Assembly: GCA_021432635.1 (NCBI GenBank) | Contig: MU270046.1 | Span: 347,913 to 411,912, forward strand | DNA from: Thozetella sp. PMI_491 | Lineage: Eukaryota; Ascomycota; Sordariomycetes; Chaetosphaeriales; Chaetosphaeriaceae | Reading direction: 5' to 3' | Length of the DNA: 64,000 nt | Shown: positions 45,727 to 58,082 of the stretch, one piece after another | Position numbering within the stretch: the stretch's first letter is position 1 | Layout of the letters: the number at the start of each line of letters is the position of its first letter | The notes under the pieces: model-generated | What the model was told of the DNA's origin: nothing | Seen by the model: only the letters and a program-made list of their open reading frames with translations | Databases searched by the model: none | Position numbers and translations under genes: made by a program

Positions 45727-46520
45727 GATGTGGTAATAGAAGTGTGAGGAGGTGTCTCTGTGCTTTGCTGTGGCTAAGTCTATGCGATCTGCGGTGGCTA
45801 GCCGGCTTGTGTCGTAACTCGCGCATTACTAAATACTAAAAGGTCCAGGGGTCAGTGCCTGACCTAGCGTCGCCGTGCCCTATTAAGTACTTAGCGGCGG
45901 CCGCTGTAGGCCTATGTATAATCTATATCAACAGTATCGGGAGCGGGGATACAATTCAGGCAGCTAAGCTGAGATGATCTAAGACAGGTTGGTACTTTTG
46001 TATGTACGGCAGAGGCGCGCTACAGGGATCTTTAGGCAAACCATGGTCCATGCAACCACCTCCCATATCCGTATTCCATGCCGGTGGATACGTTCGCGTA
46101 TTTAACAGCTAGGTCCTTTTTGTATCCATCTCGCCCCAAGTGGGACTAAAGCTGAGGTGTAGATTCTGTTGCCTCGAGAGTGGACCCCAAAAAGTGATAC
46201 GGCGAAGAGTCGAAGACTCCAGAGCTACGGCGAATGCGGGGTGTGTTTGTCTCGCAACGACGTCAACGAGGAGTAGGACCTTTACGCGATGATCAACTGA
46301 CGGCGTCCTAGATTGATAATTGCTATCAGAGCCGCCTTATGAGAGTCCCAGGTACTCGGTTTCTGCCTATTAAGGCTATCCAAGAGAAAACCACAGTGGC
46401 TCTTGGTTTTCTCACGTGAGTAGTAAGCGGGGTGAGGGATAAACTCCTTTGGGAAGCTGGAGGAAACTTTGGTCTCGGGTGCCTCATCCTTTCCAATCCA
46501 TCCTCAAAAAGACGGCCAAA
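45727..46520. other. Divergent promoter region, S66 / acetyltransferase
   Basis: About 800 bp between divergent starts. No supported gene and no specific regulatory site identified. Confidence 0.5.
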
Positions 46521-47693
46521 ATGGCTCCTCGAGACGAAATGACGTTCACATTCACTGGGCCCGATGGTCCCACAACTGCGACATTCGGTGAAGCGACCGC
46601 GGAACAACAAATCCAATGTTTAAAGCTCGCTGCGGCTGCGTGGTCGACTCCTCTTTCTGAGGAGGATTACATGGAGAGAGACATATTCTTGAACCAGCGG
46701 CCGCTATTTCGCGACGGCGGTGGGCATTGCTGGTGTCTATTCCAGAAGGACAACCCTCTCAACGTTTTCGCAAGTTGCAAGACAATTCCCAGAGACATTC
46801 TCGTCCGAGATACAAATGGAACACGCAAAGAGTCAGCTTTCTGCATTGCAAGCGTAGTTACCAATCCTCGCCACAGGAAACTCGGTCTTAGCTCTCTACT
46901 CCTAAAGTGTGTAGCAGACTGGATGGACGGGCCGGGCAACGCCGCCGCAAGCATGCTGTCTACCAGTATTGGTGATGTGAGAGCACCCAATGAAATGTCT
47001 AAATCTTGATACCCTATCTAATCATACATATTCTAGTTTTACGCAAAAAGAGGCTGGAAAATGGAGCGGCCGTTCCAATCCACTCTGTCGCAACCAAAAA
47101 CTTTCCCGAGTAATGAGATAAGTTTACCCGCGACTCGCCCACTTACTAGCGAGGATATACCTGGTCTCTGTGTGCGTGATGTGGACCGAATTCAAAATCT
47201 GTTCAAGGATCTTGAGGTTGGCCCGCAGGAAGTTCATATGGCTGTCGCCCCAACAACAGAAATCATAACCTGGCTGCAAGACCGGGCCGCTTTCACATGC
47301 GACAAGCTCCACGGGCGGACCCCAAAACATCACGGCTCGCTTTGCGAAAGTGCCGATATCTGGATCTACTGGATTCATGACTTCCAGAAACAGCAGCTAG
47401 CAGTGCAGAGAGTAGCAGGTGATATAGGCGAGAGCCCTGAACAGACAGAGGGGATTGCGAAGCTCTTCCTTGACGCCCTACTGGAAGCTGCGGAGTGGAA
47501 GTTGCCGAAGGTCGTTGTCTGGAATCCCAGTGCCGGATTGCTCCGGGGGATAAAGCTCCTTGAAGAACGATACGGTGTGGAAGTAGTTACTGAAGAACGA
47601 ATTGGCAGGAGTATCCCTTCGGTGAGATGGAGAGACTCTGATGAGACAAGGACCATTGTTGTCCAACTCTGTGAGTTTTATACATGGAGCTAA
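46521..47693 (+). CDS. LYC1-like GNAT N-acetyltransferase
   Basis: Exons are 46521..46976 and 47037..47693 (370 residues), with a 60-nt intron. The start is the ATG of MAPRDEMTF; an upstream in-frame GTG extension is not needed. The N-terminal half has the GNAT core: AFCIASVVTNPRHRKLGLSS gives the acetyl-CoA-binding R/Q-x-x-G-x-G/A-like loop, here RHRKLGLSS, and STSIGD-FYAKRGWKMER is the later GNAT strand joined by the splice. The C-terminal half (RDVDRIQNLFKDLEV to VRWRDSDETRTIVVQLCEFY) matches LYC1-type proteins, which in yeasts acetylate lysine for its catabolism. The exact substrate is not shown by sequence. Confidence 0.8.
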
Positions 47694-47898
47694 ATAGATG
47701 CATTGCCCGAGCAGAATTCCCAAAGTGAGTGAGTGTCTTAGGAAACAGTCGATTTTATTTTAGGCTACTTAAACCTTAGCCTGATAAATGGATAGATATA
47801 TAGATCAAATTACTGTCCCTCGTGAATCAAACCCACCGACTGAAGTGTCACGTAGCTTCATCATCCAACCAGGTGGAACATACAATCGTGTCTCATAG

Positions 47899-50800
47899 TC
47901 ATAGGGTTGGTATAAGAGACTTCGTCTCCTGAAACTTGAGACCGTTCTTGATGATTGCTAGTTTGTCGTACAGAGTGAAGACAAAGTCATTGATGGATGT
48001 TTGTATCGGTCTGACGTTGTCACTGTCGATGATGAACTCGCTGGGTACAAAAAAGTGCTGGGTGTATTGTGGAGTTTCCAGTACGGTCAAATCGATTGAA
48101 CACACCCAGGAAGCTTTGTGCAAGAAGAAAAGCTTTCGGCTTGGGTTGCCGATCCCAAGCAAATGCCGACAGACATCTTTGGACAATATCTTGACAGGTT
48201 CGATGTCGACATCCGCCGCATCCTCGAAGCTGGGGAGGTTGAAAATCAAGACAGCCGAGGGAGTCAGGCACCCAAGCCGCTGGCGAACCTCTATGATCAG
48301 AGACATCGTGTCTGGATGGATAATTGCTGAATCTATCCCGATCTCATCCATCCCATCCTCAACGTTGTAGTTAAGCGAAACATGGCATTCGCTTAGGACA
48401 GACGGGAAAGTGCTGGCAAGATACATTTCAAGTTTTCGGTCGCACAGCAGCATGAAACGATTGCCGCATGTGGGGCTCGGGAGAGCAATCCATTTCCAGA
48501 TTACTCGTTCGCTAAAAGAAAGAGAGCCGACCAGAGTCCCTGTTGCGACATTGTAGACATAATCTGCCTCCCTCGTTGACACGAGGAGATGCTCTCCGGC
48601 TGCGTCAAAAAGGAGCTGGTATATTGCAGCGGGAAATGACGCCCGAAACAAAAGTCTGTCAGCTTTAACGCCCCCGGGTCCTGTAGTGTCTAAACATCGG
48701 ACCTGGACTCTGGCATTAATATCACCGGAGGCAATTGCATTACCTGTTAAGGCAAGCCAGTTGACCACCGCGTTTTTGTGCGAGTATAAAATGCCCATTT
48801 CGTGTCCGTTATCGGAGTTGAAAACTACCACGTCGCCATCACGGTTGCCCGCAAACACTACTCGGTGTATATGGTGTGCAATTGTCGATCTGAGCCTAGA
48901 GGACTGGGTGCTCTCAAGCAGGCCCTTTGTACTGGGTAGGAAGGCAGCCTGCTCGCCAACGGTGAACCCTTCTTCGACTGTCTTCCTGATCAAGACTGAG
49001 GGTGACCATATCCTCATCTCCTTTTCGGTGACTTCGACTAGGCTCGAGCTGTCGGAAGTGAAGCTCAAGACATGAAAGGATTGCTGTGGAATGAGAATTT
49101 GGTATAGAACTGCGAGAGACTCAAAGTCCCGAATCTGCAAGGCTCCAGGAACATCGACAACCCCGAACCTTCGGCCGTCTGGCGAGCACGACAGCGACGT
49201 AAAGAGTGTACGAGTTTGGGATGACTGGTCTCGTACTGGCGCGCCGGACCATGTATCGTAAAGAGCTAGGTGAGAGTCATCGTACGCGACAAGAAGCAAG
49301 TTGACTTCTGGGTTCGGGTTGAAGACGAGATAAGACACCCTTCGAGAATTTCGTTCGACGGCCCAAGAGAGAAATATGCCCGTTTCTAGATCATATATGC
49401 TTATCGGACCAGATGGATATGCTAGAGCGAGAAGCTCAAGTCCGGGAGTGACGGAAGCTGCGAACGGCACTTTACTGAGATTCCACCGTGATCCTTGATC
49501 GAGCTCGAGGGGCGGATATGGATATCGACGTTCCCCTAACTGTTCTCCAGTAGCAATATCCCATCTGAAAGCATTCCCCGATGGTGTTATGCCTATAATA
49601 AAGCTGAGAGAACAAGTAAGAAAGATGAAACGGCTTCTCACTCGGTTCTTCCATAGCATCTTCCCTTTTAGATCCCAAACAGTGAGATACTTAATGCTGG
49701 CTAGGGCGATGAAAGATCCGAGAGGGTCTACCAGTAAGCGATCGACTGGAGAGTCGTGCTCTATGACTTGTTCTGTTTGTAAGGTTCCATGATTGTACAG
49801 GTGGATATTTCCAGACATATATCCCACGGCGATGAGGTCGTTGTCGCAAGCAATCGCGGCTGGGCTTTCATTTTCGAATTTGATAGTAGCCACACAGTCA
49901 TCCCAATGTGTATAGCTGAAGCCGGAGCGTATCAAACCGTCTGGGGTTTGGCCAAACTGTCGGTATATCGCTGTTTCCGTTGGGCAAAGAGGCGGTATTA
50001 GGAAATAAATGGACAGCGGCTGTGCTGTCAGGGCAGCGACAAACTTGGTGACCAGGCGGCTGAGATCGGTAGTCCAGCTCTCCACGACTTTTATGTACGA
50101 GCCCAAAGTGGAGGGATACTTGGCTCTCCCGTCAAGATAACCCCTGAGGTTTCTGGCAACACGAGTCAGGCGGTGCAAAACACCTTTTGCGGCAATCCTC
50201 TCAATCCAGCTCAAAACCGTTGTGCTAAGAAACCGGTGCAAAGCGATTAGAAGCTTGTCGCTCACTGAGCAGGCTCCGTACAAATGCTCAGAGAATTGGA
50301 AAACGGCGTATTCAAGAAGCGGCGAGGATTGCTGTTCCGAACATAGTTTGTTAACCAAGTTTCTGTGTCTCGGAGGCTGCATTCTGGGGCTAATGAGGAG
50401 TTGTAGACTCGTCAGCGCTATGCGCTCATGAGATTCTGAGCTCGAGATTTTGAACTCCCCAGCAATGTCCGACAACAGGAACTCTCTTGCTGTGGCATGG
50501 ATTATGCTGACGAATTCTGTGTTCTTGTCGATGGAGACAAGATACCCGCATAGACCCTCCACTGCGGCCATTGCGCCAGGGAGGTGAACATTGATGTCGA
50601 GCTGCAGCGCCTCCGAGAGTTCTGATATGGACAGAGGGCGAGCGGCCGACATGACCCACGCTAGGATAGACTTGGAAATGTGTTTCTCCCGCTTGTTCCG
50701 GGCCATATCTGTGGTCGCTCTTTGGTAGTACGCCATCATACCTTTGGGCATCTCTTGCAACACGGACATCATGCTCTCGTACGCGTATACACGCTCAAGC

Positions 50801-52851
50801 TCGTCCATCACAAGTCGCACCCAGAGAAAGCATGCGTCTGACTTGGCAAGAATTTCCTCTGTGACTTTCTCCTTCTCCGAATCGTTGTCAATCGGCAGAA
50901 ACTCAATTCTATTTCGCACGAACAGCTCAATATCCTTCATGGTATCCGAAAGAGGTATCTCCACAATCGACATAGCAGAGCCTTCTAATTGGCGTGCTAT
51001 CTTACTCATATCTGGAAGCTTCCGGCTAGTGAGGAAGATTCGCAGTGGAAACCGGCATCGAACAGCTTTCAAGAGGGTGAATATTTCGGCATATTTCAAA
51101 CATTCGTCGACCGCGTCAATCACCCAGTAATATGGGGTATGCAATGGGATCTTATTACAACAGGATCGAAGTTAGATAGACCGCCCCTCTCTGTATAGAC
51201 GGGCGCGACATACCTGTAAGATTCCAGCTCGGAATATCTTGGCCCATACAGCACGAGCATCGTCGTGGTCATATACGACGCCTTCATTGTGTAGACTGAC
51301 CATTGCGTTGCGGACAGCGGCAGTCGATTTAGCCATCTGGTAAGCGATTGATCGAAGAAGGCTCGAGGATAGCTGAGATGACTGGTCCTCCGAGTGAAAG
51401 AAATAAGCCGCATGCTGGAGGCGAATTTCTTCAAGCTGCGAAGATACGTGTGCAGCAAGGACTGTTTTACCCACTCCAGGTCCAGCATTAATCCAGTATA
51501 TCGATGGGCTGTATTGCAAATCCTTTTTTGTATCGACTTCATAAGGCGCCTCACGCCAATCTTGAAAATCTTCGCGTTCGTCTATCCACTGACATGACCC
51601 TTGAAACTTCTCATGATGCTCTTCTGGAAGGTCAGATACTCCTAGGAAAGTTTGAATTGACTGTAACTGCGCCTTGGATTCTTTCTCATTAGAGGACAAG
51701 ACTGTAGCTTTAGGTTAACGCATGAAAAGGTAGACCAAATCGATAGCAAAGAGATCCTTACCGTCTAAGAGCAAGTCCTGGACTGCTGTTGCAATGGTAT
51801 TTTTTAAAGATATGTAGTTTGGATCATTGGGATTCTCGAATTTACAAACATCTCGGTGATTTGCATTCATATAGCGTGATGACTCGCCCTTGAACGCAGG
51901 ACCTAAAGGCACTGTGAGTCAAAGAAATCATCCTGAAAAGGGGGCGAAAGAGTTACCAAGTACGGCAGAATCTCGATCAACGACCAAGGACGATGAGAGG
52001 CCAAAGCTAGTCTCTAATGTTTCGAAAAAAGAATATATCGGTAAAGTGTTGGCGTATATCTCGAACTCCTCGTTGATGAGTTGGGCTGACATGGAGCCTC
52101 TCTTCAAATCGTCAATATACTCTCGGGATGAGGCCAAGCCGGTAATTCCAACTAGTTTTAGAACGCGGTTTAATGTAGCGGCATAATCAGATCCTCGATG
52201 TGGTGTCGCAAGAAAAAATATGCAACGTATTCGGTTCGCAAGCTGTGAGTGAGGCGTATCCTGGTGGGCTAATGTAAATGCCTATCAAAAGACCATTCCC
52301 AACTTAGCTCCGTACGCAATATTCAGTGTTTCCTAGCGAATTTACGCACCTTTTTTATTACCAGCCCGCCCATCGAATGTCCTAGGAGGACAATTGGACG
52401 CTGCGATGTTTGTTTAGCATCTCAACTGCCACCTGCTAGCGTCGTAGCGGGCTCCTACGTTGGATTTGTCTCGTAGAAGCGGAGACGACTTCATCTCCTC
52501 ATATAAAGCCGTGCCGAAGTCATGGATATTTAGTATGCTGCGCTGCTTGGAACCCCAATCGCTTTCATACCCAAAGCTGTGTATGCTAGCGTTGTAGAGA
52601 TCTGGCTCCATCGGAAGCCACCGCTGCGGCCAGAATAACCAAGGATCATTACCCTTCCGCCACGTCTTATGTGACCCCCCTCGAAGCCCATGAACAAACA
52701 CGATGTCTATCAACGGCTGCGGGGACGCGTATAACAGACGGAGGCCTAGCGGCCCCCAAGCACCTTCATCGCTCGCGGTTTGATCATTCTGTGCAATCGC
52801 CGCGCTGGATCGATGTCGGGAGAACCAGGACTGTTTCCTTTTCGTCTCCAT
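47899..52851 (-). CDS. Serine esterase-NACHT STAND protein with WD40-like C-terminus
   Basis: Exons are 52459..52851, 52350..52400, 51957..52281, 51762..51911, 51214..51701 and 47899..51150, giving 1552 residues. Residues about 50-290 are an alpha/beta-hydrolase of the SesB/DUF676 type: IVFVHGLRGG (HG at 54-55), nucleophile elbow GHSMGG with S140, and FLATPHRGSDYA. Walker A is GPGVGKT (380-386) and Walker B WVIDAVDE (D481, D484, E485). Then come a winged-helix region (MSAARPLSISELSEAL, IIHATAREFLL) and, from about 860 on, diverged beta-propeller-like repeats (VDRLLVDPLGSFIALAS, LTVWDLKGKML, LSCSPDGRRFGVVD, VVFNSDNGHEMG). This architecture is known from fungal NLRs such as SesB-NACHT proteins. 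Unlike HET-E, the repeats are diverged rather than near-identical, so the sensor is not of the fast-recombining WD40 type. No lesion was found. Confidence 0.9.
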
Positions 52852-53380
52852 TACGGTGCAGCTGAGTGAATACAGAGGCGATGAAATTGTTTCCGTCTCG
52901 CAATCCGTAGTATATTCGGGAACATCGAGGAGCTTGTGCTTGTGCGATGGCGCCTGCGGCGGTTGCCCGAGAGAAAGGTTATATCGCTCGCCCTAGGTCG
53001 TAGTCCTATTAGTTCTCCCTTCAGGTATTGGCGGCGCTCGCAAAAGAGCAACATTACCTCCAACTTCGGTCTTTGCAATCGGCGATTCGAAAAGAGGAGA
53101 AATCGATCACTCCACTACCGCGCGCCAAGCATCAGCTGCAAGATGCGTTAGCGCGCGCCTAGGCAAAATCCTAAAGCAGAAATTCAGAGCAGGATGGAAC
53201 CAACAGCAAATTAAGGGGCTGTTAGTACCGCGCACAGCGAGTTTCTACATTGAGAGGCTCATAGCTTTGGCGCGGGGTCTTGCAGTTGCTCCCTATTTGA
53301 AGCAGCCCCATGCTACCAATTTGCAGACCATCCTTCAGCCCTCTATCACAGAGACTAGGAAAACACTTGAACATTGCAAG
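52852..53380. other. Divergent promoter region, NLR / kinase-like gene
   Basis: About 530 bp. An open plus frame at 52936-53151 has no recognisable motif. Nothing else supported. Confidence 0.5.
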
Positions 53381-54630
53381 ATGGACGAGTCCCTCGATCC
53401 CGCGATTATTGCCGGTATTTGCATCCTAATACCGTAGTCCAGTCTTGTCAACAGGCTAACTCCAGAGTCTAGTTCTGCCTCCGGGATGCGAAGTTGTTGC
53501 GGTTAACGCACACGGGAAGGGAAGTTGGTCTGCCGGATACAAGATTGATGTAGAATTAAATGGAGAAAAAAAAGAGTATTTCCTCAAGGTTAACTAGCGA
53601 TTTGGGCGACCTTTGAAGCAATATCCCGCTAATTGACGAATGGCAGATTCTAAATAGGCATAACCACCGTGAAATGGCCCTAGGGGAATATGAGAGTCAA
53701 AAGGAGCTAGGGAAATACCTCCCGGATAACGTTATTGTGCCATTGGCGCAAGGGCCTCTCACGAACGACCCCTCAGCGTCTTTCTACTTGACAAGCTTCC
53801 GGAAAATGGGTGACGAGCCTCCTGACCCAGGACAGTTGGTGGAAGTTTTGGAAAAGCTGCATAGGACCTCCGTGTCCCCGAATGGCAAATTTGGATTCCA
53901 TGTGACCACCTTCAACGGTGTGGTGCCAATCCCTAACGACTGGTGTGATACGTGGGAGGAATATTTTACGCGACTACTCCGATCCGATATCGAGTGGGAG
54001 CGAGGTATTCGCGGCCCAGATCCCGAATTCGACATGGTTGCTGAGGAGTTCTTCCAGAAAGTCATTCCTCGGCTGCTACGGCCGCTCGAAACGGGCGGAA
54101 GAAGCATAAAGCCTAGTCTGGTTCATGGTGACGTCTGGTACGGCAACGTGCAAATCGACACGGCCACCCAGCGGGTCACGCTGTTCGACTCTTGCTGCTG
54201 TTATGCGCACAACGAGTGTATGTCAAACCGTCTCTGCCCCTAGCCTAGCTATTGGTATTAATGAGCGATAAGTGGACTTCGGCATGATGAGGGAACCGAG
54301 ATACGGATTCACCAGGGAACACAGGGAGGTGGTACGTCCTTCAGAGCCGGTAGAGGACTTCGATGATCGCAATGCGATATATGCCATGTAAGTCACAAAC
54401 AATACCAACAACGAAAGTCCGGTTGGTTGATGGCAATTGACAATCTTTAGGCGAGACAATATCATCAATTCTGGTCTTCATGAGCACAGAGCCTTTCTCC
54501 GGGGGCAGTAAGTGGCCATACGATGGGTTGGCCGTGTATTTTATTGGCACTGACAACTCACAGGGTCAAAGAAGAGATGCTCAGACTGATCACTAAACAT
54601 CCGAGTGGGATTGATGGGTTCACGGGGTAG
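53381..54630 (+). CDS. Fructosamine/ketosamine-3-kinase-like protein
   Basis: Exons are 53381..53414, 53473..53588, 53647..54217, 54273..54387, 54451..54507 and 54564..54630, summing to 319 residues. Family landmarks: VLPPGCEVVAVNAHGKGSW, FRKMGDEPPDP (hinge-like), KLHRTSVSPNGKFGFHVTT, the catalytic HGD-x-W-x2-N motif (H210, D212, N217) and a metal-binding FDSCCCYAHNE (D231). The protein kinase-like fold phosphorylates ketosamines on glycated proteins or amines for deglycation; fungal paralogues may act on other sugars or small molecules. The first exon is tiny (11 codons plus 1 nt), and the second intron uses a CAG acceptor 17 nt before a TAG that would break the frame. Likely cytosolic. Confidence 0.85.
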
Positions 54631-54878
54631 TGTTGATTCTTGGTCCAAAACGAGCTCGAAAAAAGATATGTCAGTCATGGTTGCCTATAAAAACATGTTG
54701 CAGTAGGCTACTGTTATGAATCTCTAGGTGGTTAATTGTTAGATACCTAAAGGAGGTTTCTTATCGTACTTGGCAACAATTAATAAACTACTTTTAGAGT
54801 TGAAGCAAAGTCTTATATACTCCCAAGAAAATATCAAAGCTAGCTAGAACGAATCCCACAGTTACAAAATTCAGAACG

Positions 54879-55322
54879 TCACCGATACTGGGCGGTAAGA
54901 ATCTGGCTGTTGGCTACGATAGCACCGGGCCCGATCACATCGACATCTAACTCCTTTCCGCGCAGATCACTCTTAGTAAGGCACACCCAGATTATGAATT
55001 CTCTCCCCAACTGATAGTCCTGCCGCGCTACCCGTGGCGGGATCTTCACTGAACATGCCCGGGCTAAAAAAACTTGCCCGATACATGGAGTGACAGGGGT
55101 GAGGAAGAATAGTCCATATGCCCGCATCTCGACTAGTATTAATTGTCCGAGAAGCTTTTCCTGGGTTGCGGAAAGCTTGTCAAGGGTAGATATGGACGAG
55201 AGGGTCTCAATCAGAGGTCTGGTCGTCGCAGTCGACACAACTTAAGGGACGAGTCTTTTGCCTTGAGCGGTCGAGAGGCCAATGTCCTCGGGGTTCAACT
55301 CGAAGCTACGCGCGAGTGACAT
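54879..55322 (-). pseudogene. Unrecognised ORF interrupted by one TAA
   Basis: From ATG at 55320-55322 the frame reads MSLARSFELNPEDIGLSTAQ and on to GKRLVP, then a TAA at 55242-55244, then continues open as VVSTATTRPLIETLSSISTL to a stop at 54879 (147 codons including the interruption). The part after the stop has no ATG near its beginning, and no intron removes the TAA. A CAA-to-TAA change would explain it. I do not recognise the family. It lies 191 bp downstream of the regulator gene on the same strand. It may be a young relic, a non-coding stretch, or a gene with an unusual start. Confidence 0.35.
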
Positions 55323-55513
55323 GATATCTGGGTGCTTGGAATGTATGCCTGGAGGAGGCTGGCGAATAATCACCGAATACTCGAAATTGCTGCTGCTTTA
55401 CAGGTGGCTAGAGATATCGCCACACCGCCATAATTTATAGCGGTTGTTCCGACTTTGCTAGCTATGCCTCCCTCCCCAAACCTTGAACTAGATTTTGCAC
55501 GGACACATTGGTG

Positions 55514-57698
55514 TTACAGGTAGCTTTTTATGAGCTGCCCAAGGCGAGCGGGCACAATCTGTGGCAAGCAGGTGAGTATTTGCGCTGGCACCTGAGCCTT
55601 GAAGTGTTAGCAAAATTCTCTAAGCCCATTATCCACCTATGACTTGCAGGAGAAGGGGCTATGAAACTTACCCTGTCGTAAGCACCTCTTCCTTCCAATA
55701 GCCAGTCCGTCAGGGCGAGAAGGACTTGTCGAAACGCCTTAAGCGATGTAAAACGTCGGGATATCGCTGTGATGACAGTGGAACACTTGTTTATGGTGCT
55801 GATCACCTTGAGAACGTCTTGATCGCTTCTTCCAGCCCCAGTCGCGGCCCGGTGTCCTACACATACAAGCACAACGCCCGCAGAGAATAGGTCGTAAGCG
55901 TCAAGAAACGAGCCCTCGAGGTGTTCATGATCTAGTCGCTCATAAGAGCGTTCAATAACCCTTCTACAGTTCTCGACGGTGTCCATCTCGACGGTCGCTA
56001 CCCCCGTGAGGCTATTTGGTGCTGCCGTCAAGATCATTTGGATTGACGTACGGCAGGCGAGCTGATCCAGTCGGGCGAAGACACGGCTGCGAACAGTTGG
56101 AGATAGGTGATCCAGACATGGAGGAAAGTCCTTCCAAAAGCTGAGGTTGCTGGAATGGAAGAGAAGCGAGCTTTTGGCGACAAGTTTTGGTGAACTCTTG
56201 CGGACTTGAGAAGTCACCCTTGCGTGGGTGATGATGTGCTGCGCTAGCAAATCAGAGGGTGGTCCTGAGTCCTCCTCTTCATCTTGCTCGTCTGGTATCT
56301 ATAATTAGTTAGATCCTGCTCTGAGGTAGACCATTCCAGTACTAGGAGCAGCATACGTCCACGGTAATGTCTTCATCTTGGATACTGAAAGGGCGATCCA
56401 TAACCAAGCTGAGCCATCTTCGCCAAGTCAGGTTAGCAGGGAACGTTGAGAAGAAAATGCGGGCATTGTAGGAGGCTAACCGCTCTAGAAGATAAACACT
56501 CCAAAATAACCGCTTTCTTTCGTTGATCTCCGAGACAGGTAACTCAGAGTCCGGTTCCTTGTGAAGTCCCAAGGAGACGCACTTCTTCATTGCAAGGCCC
56601 ACGAGGTGCCAGGTAGAGCCACCATTGGCACTGAAGGTCGAGTAGATGGCGAGAGTAAGCATGCATTGGATCGCCGATAGGCCGCCAGCAGACTGCAAGA
56701 GCGCAGGCTGCAGCCTGACAGCGGCAGCATGGAGGCCTAGAGTGAGCGGGACGAGCCGTTCAGAGTTTGGGGATAGTAAAGTCCCTATAGCAAGAGCCAT
56801 ATATACGGTGAAGAAGCGGAGCGGTGCCTCGCTTGATGAAGATGCTTTACTAGCCATAACAGCCTCGTAGTCTTCCATCACGCGCTCACCTGCCAAATAT
56901 GGGAAGCAGAGACATACCTCCTCTACAAAGAGCTGGACATAGTCGATTGTTGCGGACCGACTGAGTCCAGAGAGTGGATCAACATCTGGAGCTGCTAGCT
57001 GAGGTAGATGGGAAGGTGACAGCATAGACCGGGACGGGTCTAGTCCGTCCAGGGCAAGGGCGGCCATGAGCGTGTTATCCCAGGCCAGCTGTCGGGGAAG
57101 GCCATCGGAGTCGTCTCGCGCCTCGGCCATGGCGCTCCGGGACAGATTGCCCATGATGGTCCGGACCGGTCCATCTTCGCTGGCAGCGGTACGTGCCCGA
57201 TCGCCGGCGTGGCTAGACCCTGGAGACGAGACGGCAGCACGGGAATCGTGACGATCCCGCAGACGGACCGGGTCCCGGGACGCCCCCGATACGGTGCGTT
57301 GACGTTTCCGGATCGACGCCTGGAGGTCGCTTTCCAGCTGGTCGACCTTTCTCTTTAGCGAATCCACGTATCTATCTTGGTTTAAGCTGCAAGCTCTACA
57401 AGGCGTTGGGGTCCGGGAGACAAACCCGACAGCTAGTGTATGGGACAGAATGCCCTCCTCGGAGAGGACATCAAACGCAGCTTCCCGTGCGTTGCACTTG
57501 ACCCGCAACTCGGCGCAGGTCGTACAGGAAGGAAGCAGCTTATCGCACTGTATGCCCAGTCAGCCATCGGTGCGCCGAGGTTGGTTTGATATGATGGGGA
57601 GAGCCTTATCGGACTTTTTGCTTGCGTTTCCAGCATCTCTCACATGCCTGCGGCCGCCTCGCCGGAGATGGAGCCGGTGTCAAGCCTGGGTCAGACAT
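55514..57698 (-). CDS. Zn2Cys6 transcription factor (Fungal_trans)
   Basis: Exons are 57615..57698, 56357..57547, 55672..56298 and 55514..55558 (648 residues). The finger is C19, C22, C29, C36, C39 and C46, with an intron between C22 and C29. That intron's donor is GTCCGA, weaker than usual, but the joined finger is perfect. YVDSLKRKVDQLESDLQ after it is the usual coiled-coil linker, though another small intron may lie between about residues 50 and 80. The Fungal_trans region contains YVQLFVEEVCLCFPYL, STWHLVGLAMKKCVSLGLH, RKRLFWSVYLLERL and MDRPFSIQDEDITVD-IPDEQ. It is divergent from the cyclase-family gene, 384 bp apart, so it may regulate it. Confidence 0.87.
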
Positions 57699-58082
57699 GG
57701 TGCTGTCCGTACGTCTCCATCGACGGAAGGGCGGTCGGTCGGGGCAAGTCCGAGGTAAACGCAGGTCACTCCAGTTGACCAGACCGAGGGAGTCGGAAAT
57801 CGGAGAGAGGAACGCGACCCTGTGGCTAAAAGTTGGGGTCGGCCTCTCCGCCTTGGCAAAATTAGATGTAGCTTGGGTCTCCTAGGGTGAGCGGGTGGAC
57901 CTCCGGGGGGTTTTGCGAGTCAGGGGACGCGTGAGGGGTAATAGTCCACACCTCAACGTGGGTTCCAGGTGCGCTATCGGAATATCTCCGACGACACTCC
58001 GCAGGTTATATACCCAATTTGCTTCCATGCAGACCGGGGATAGCAGGCCCGTTCCTTACCAGCAGTCAAGCTACGCGCAAAA
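57699..58082. promoter_or_regulatory. Shared divergent promoter, regulator / cyclase
   Basis: 384 bp between the start codons of a Zn2Cys6 factor and a KynB-type cyclase. It holds several CGG/CCG triplets (for example CTCCGGGG near 57901 and CTCCGACGAC near 57988), the half-sites such factors use, but no obvious symmetrical pair was confirmed. Confidence 0.35.

Noticed and set aside
28368-52851. Amyloid signalling motifs (HET-s-type or PP-type) at the NLR N-termini
   Set aside because: Neither NACHT protein shows a short Gly/Asn/hydrophobic motif at its start; one starts with the usual helical leader and the other with an esterase.
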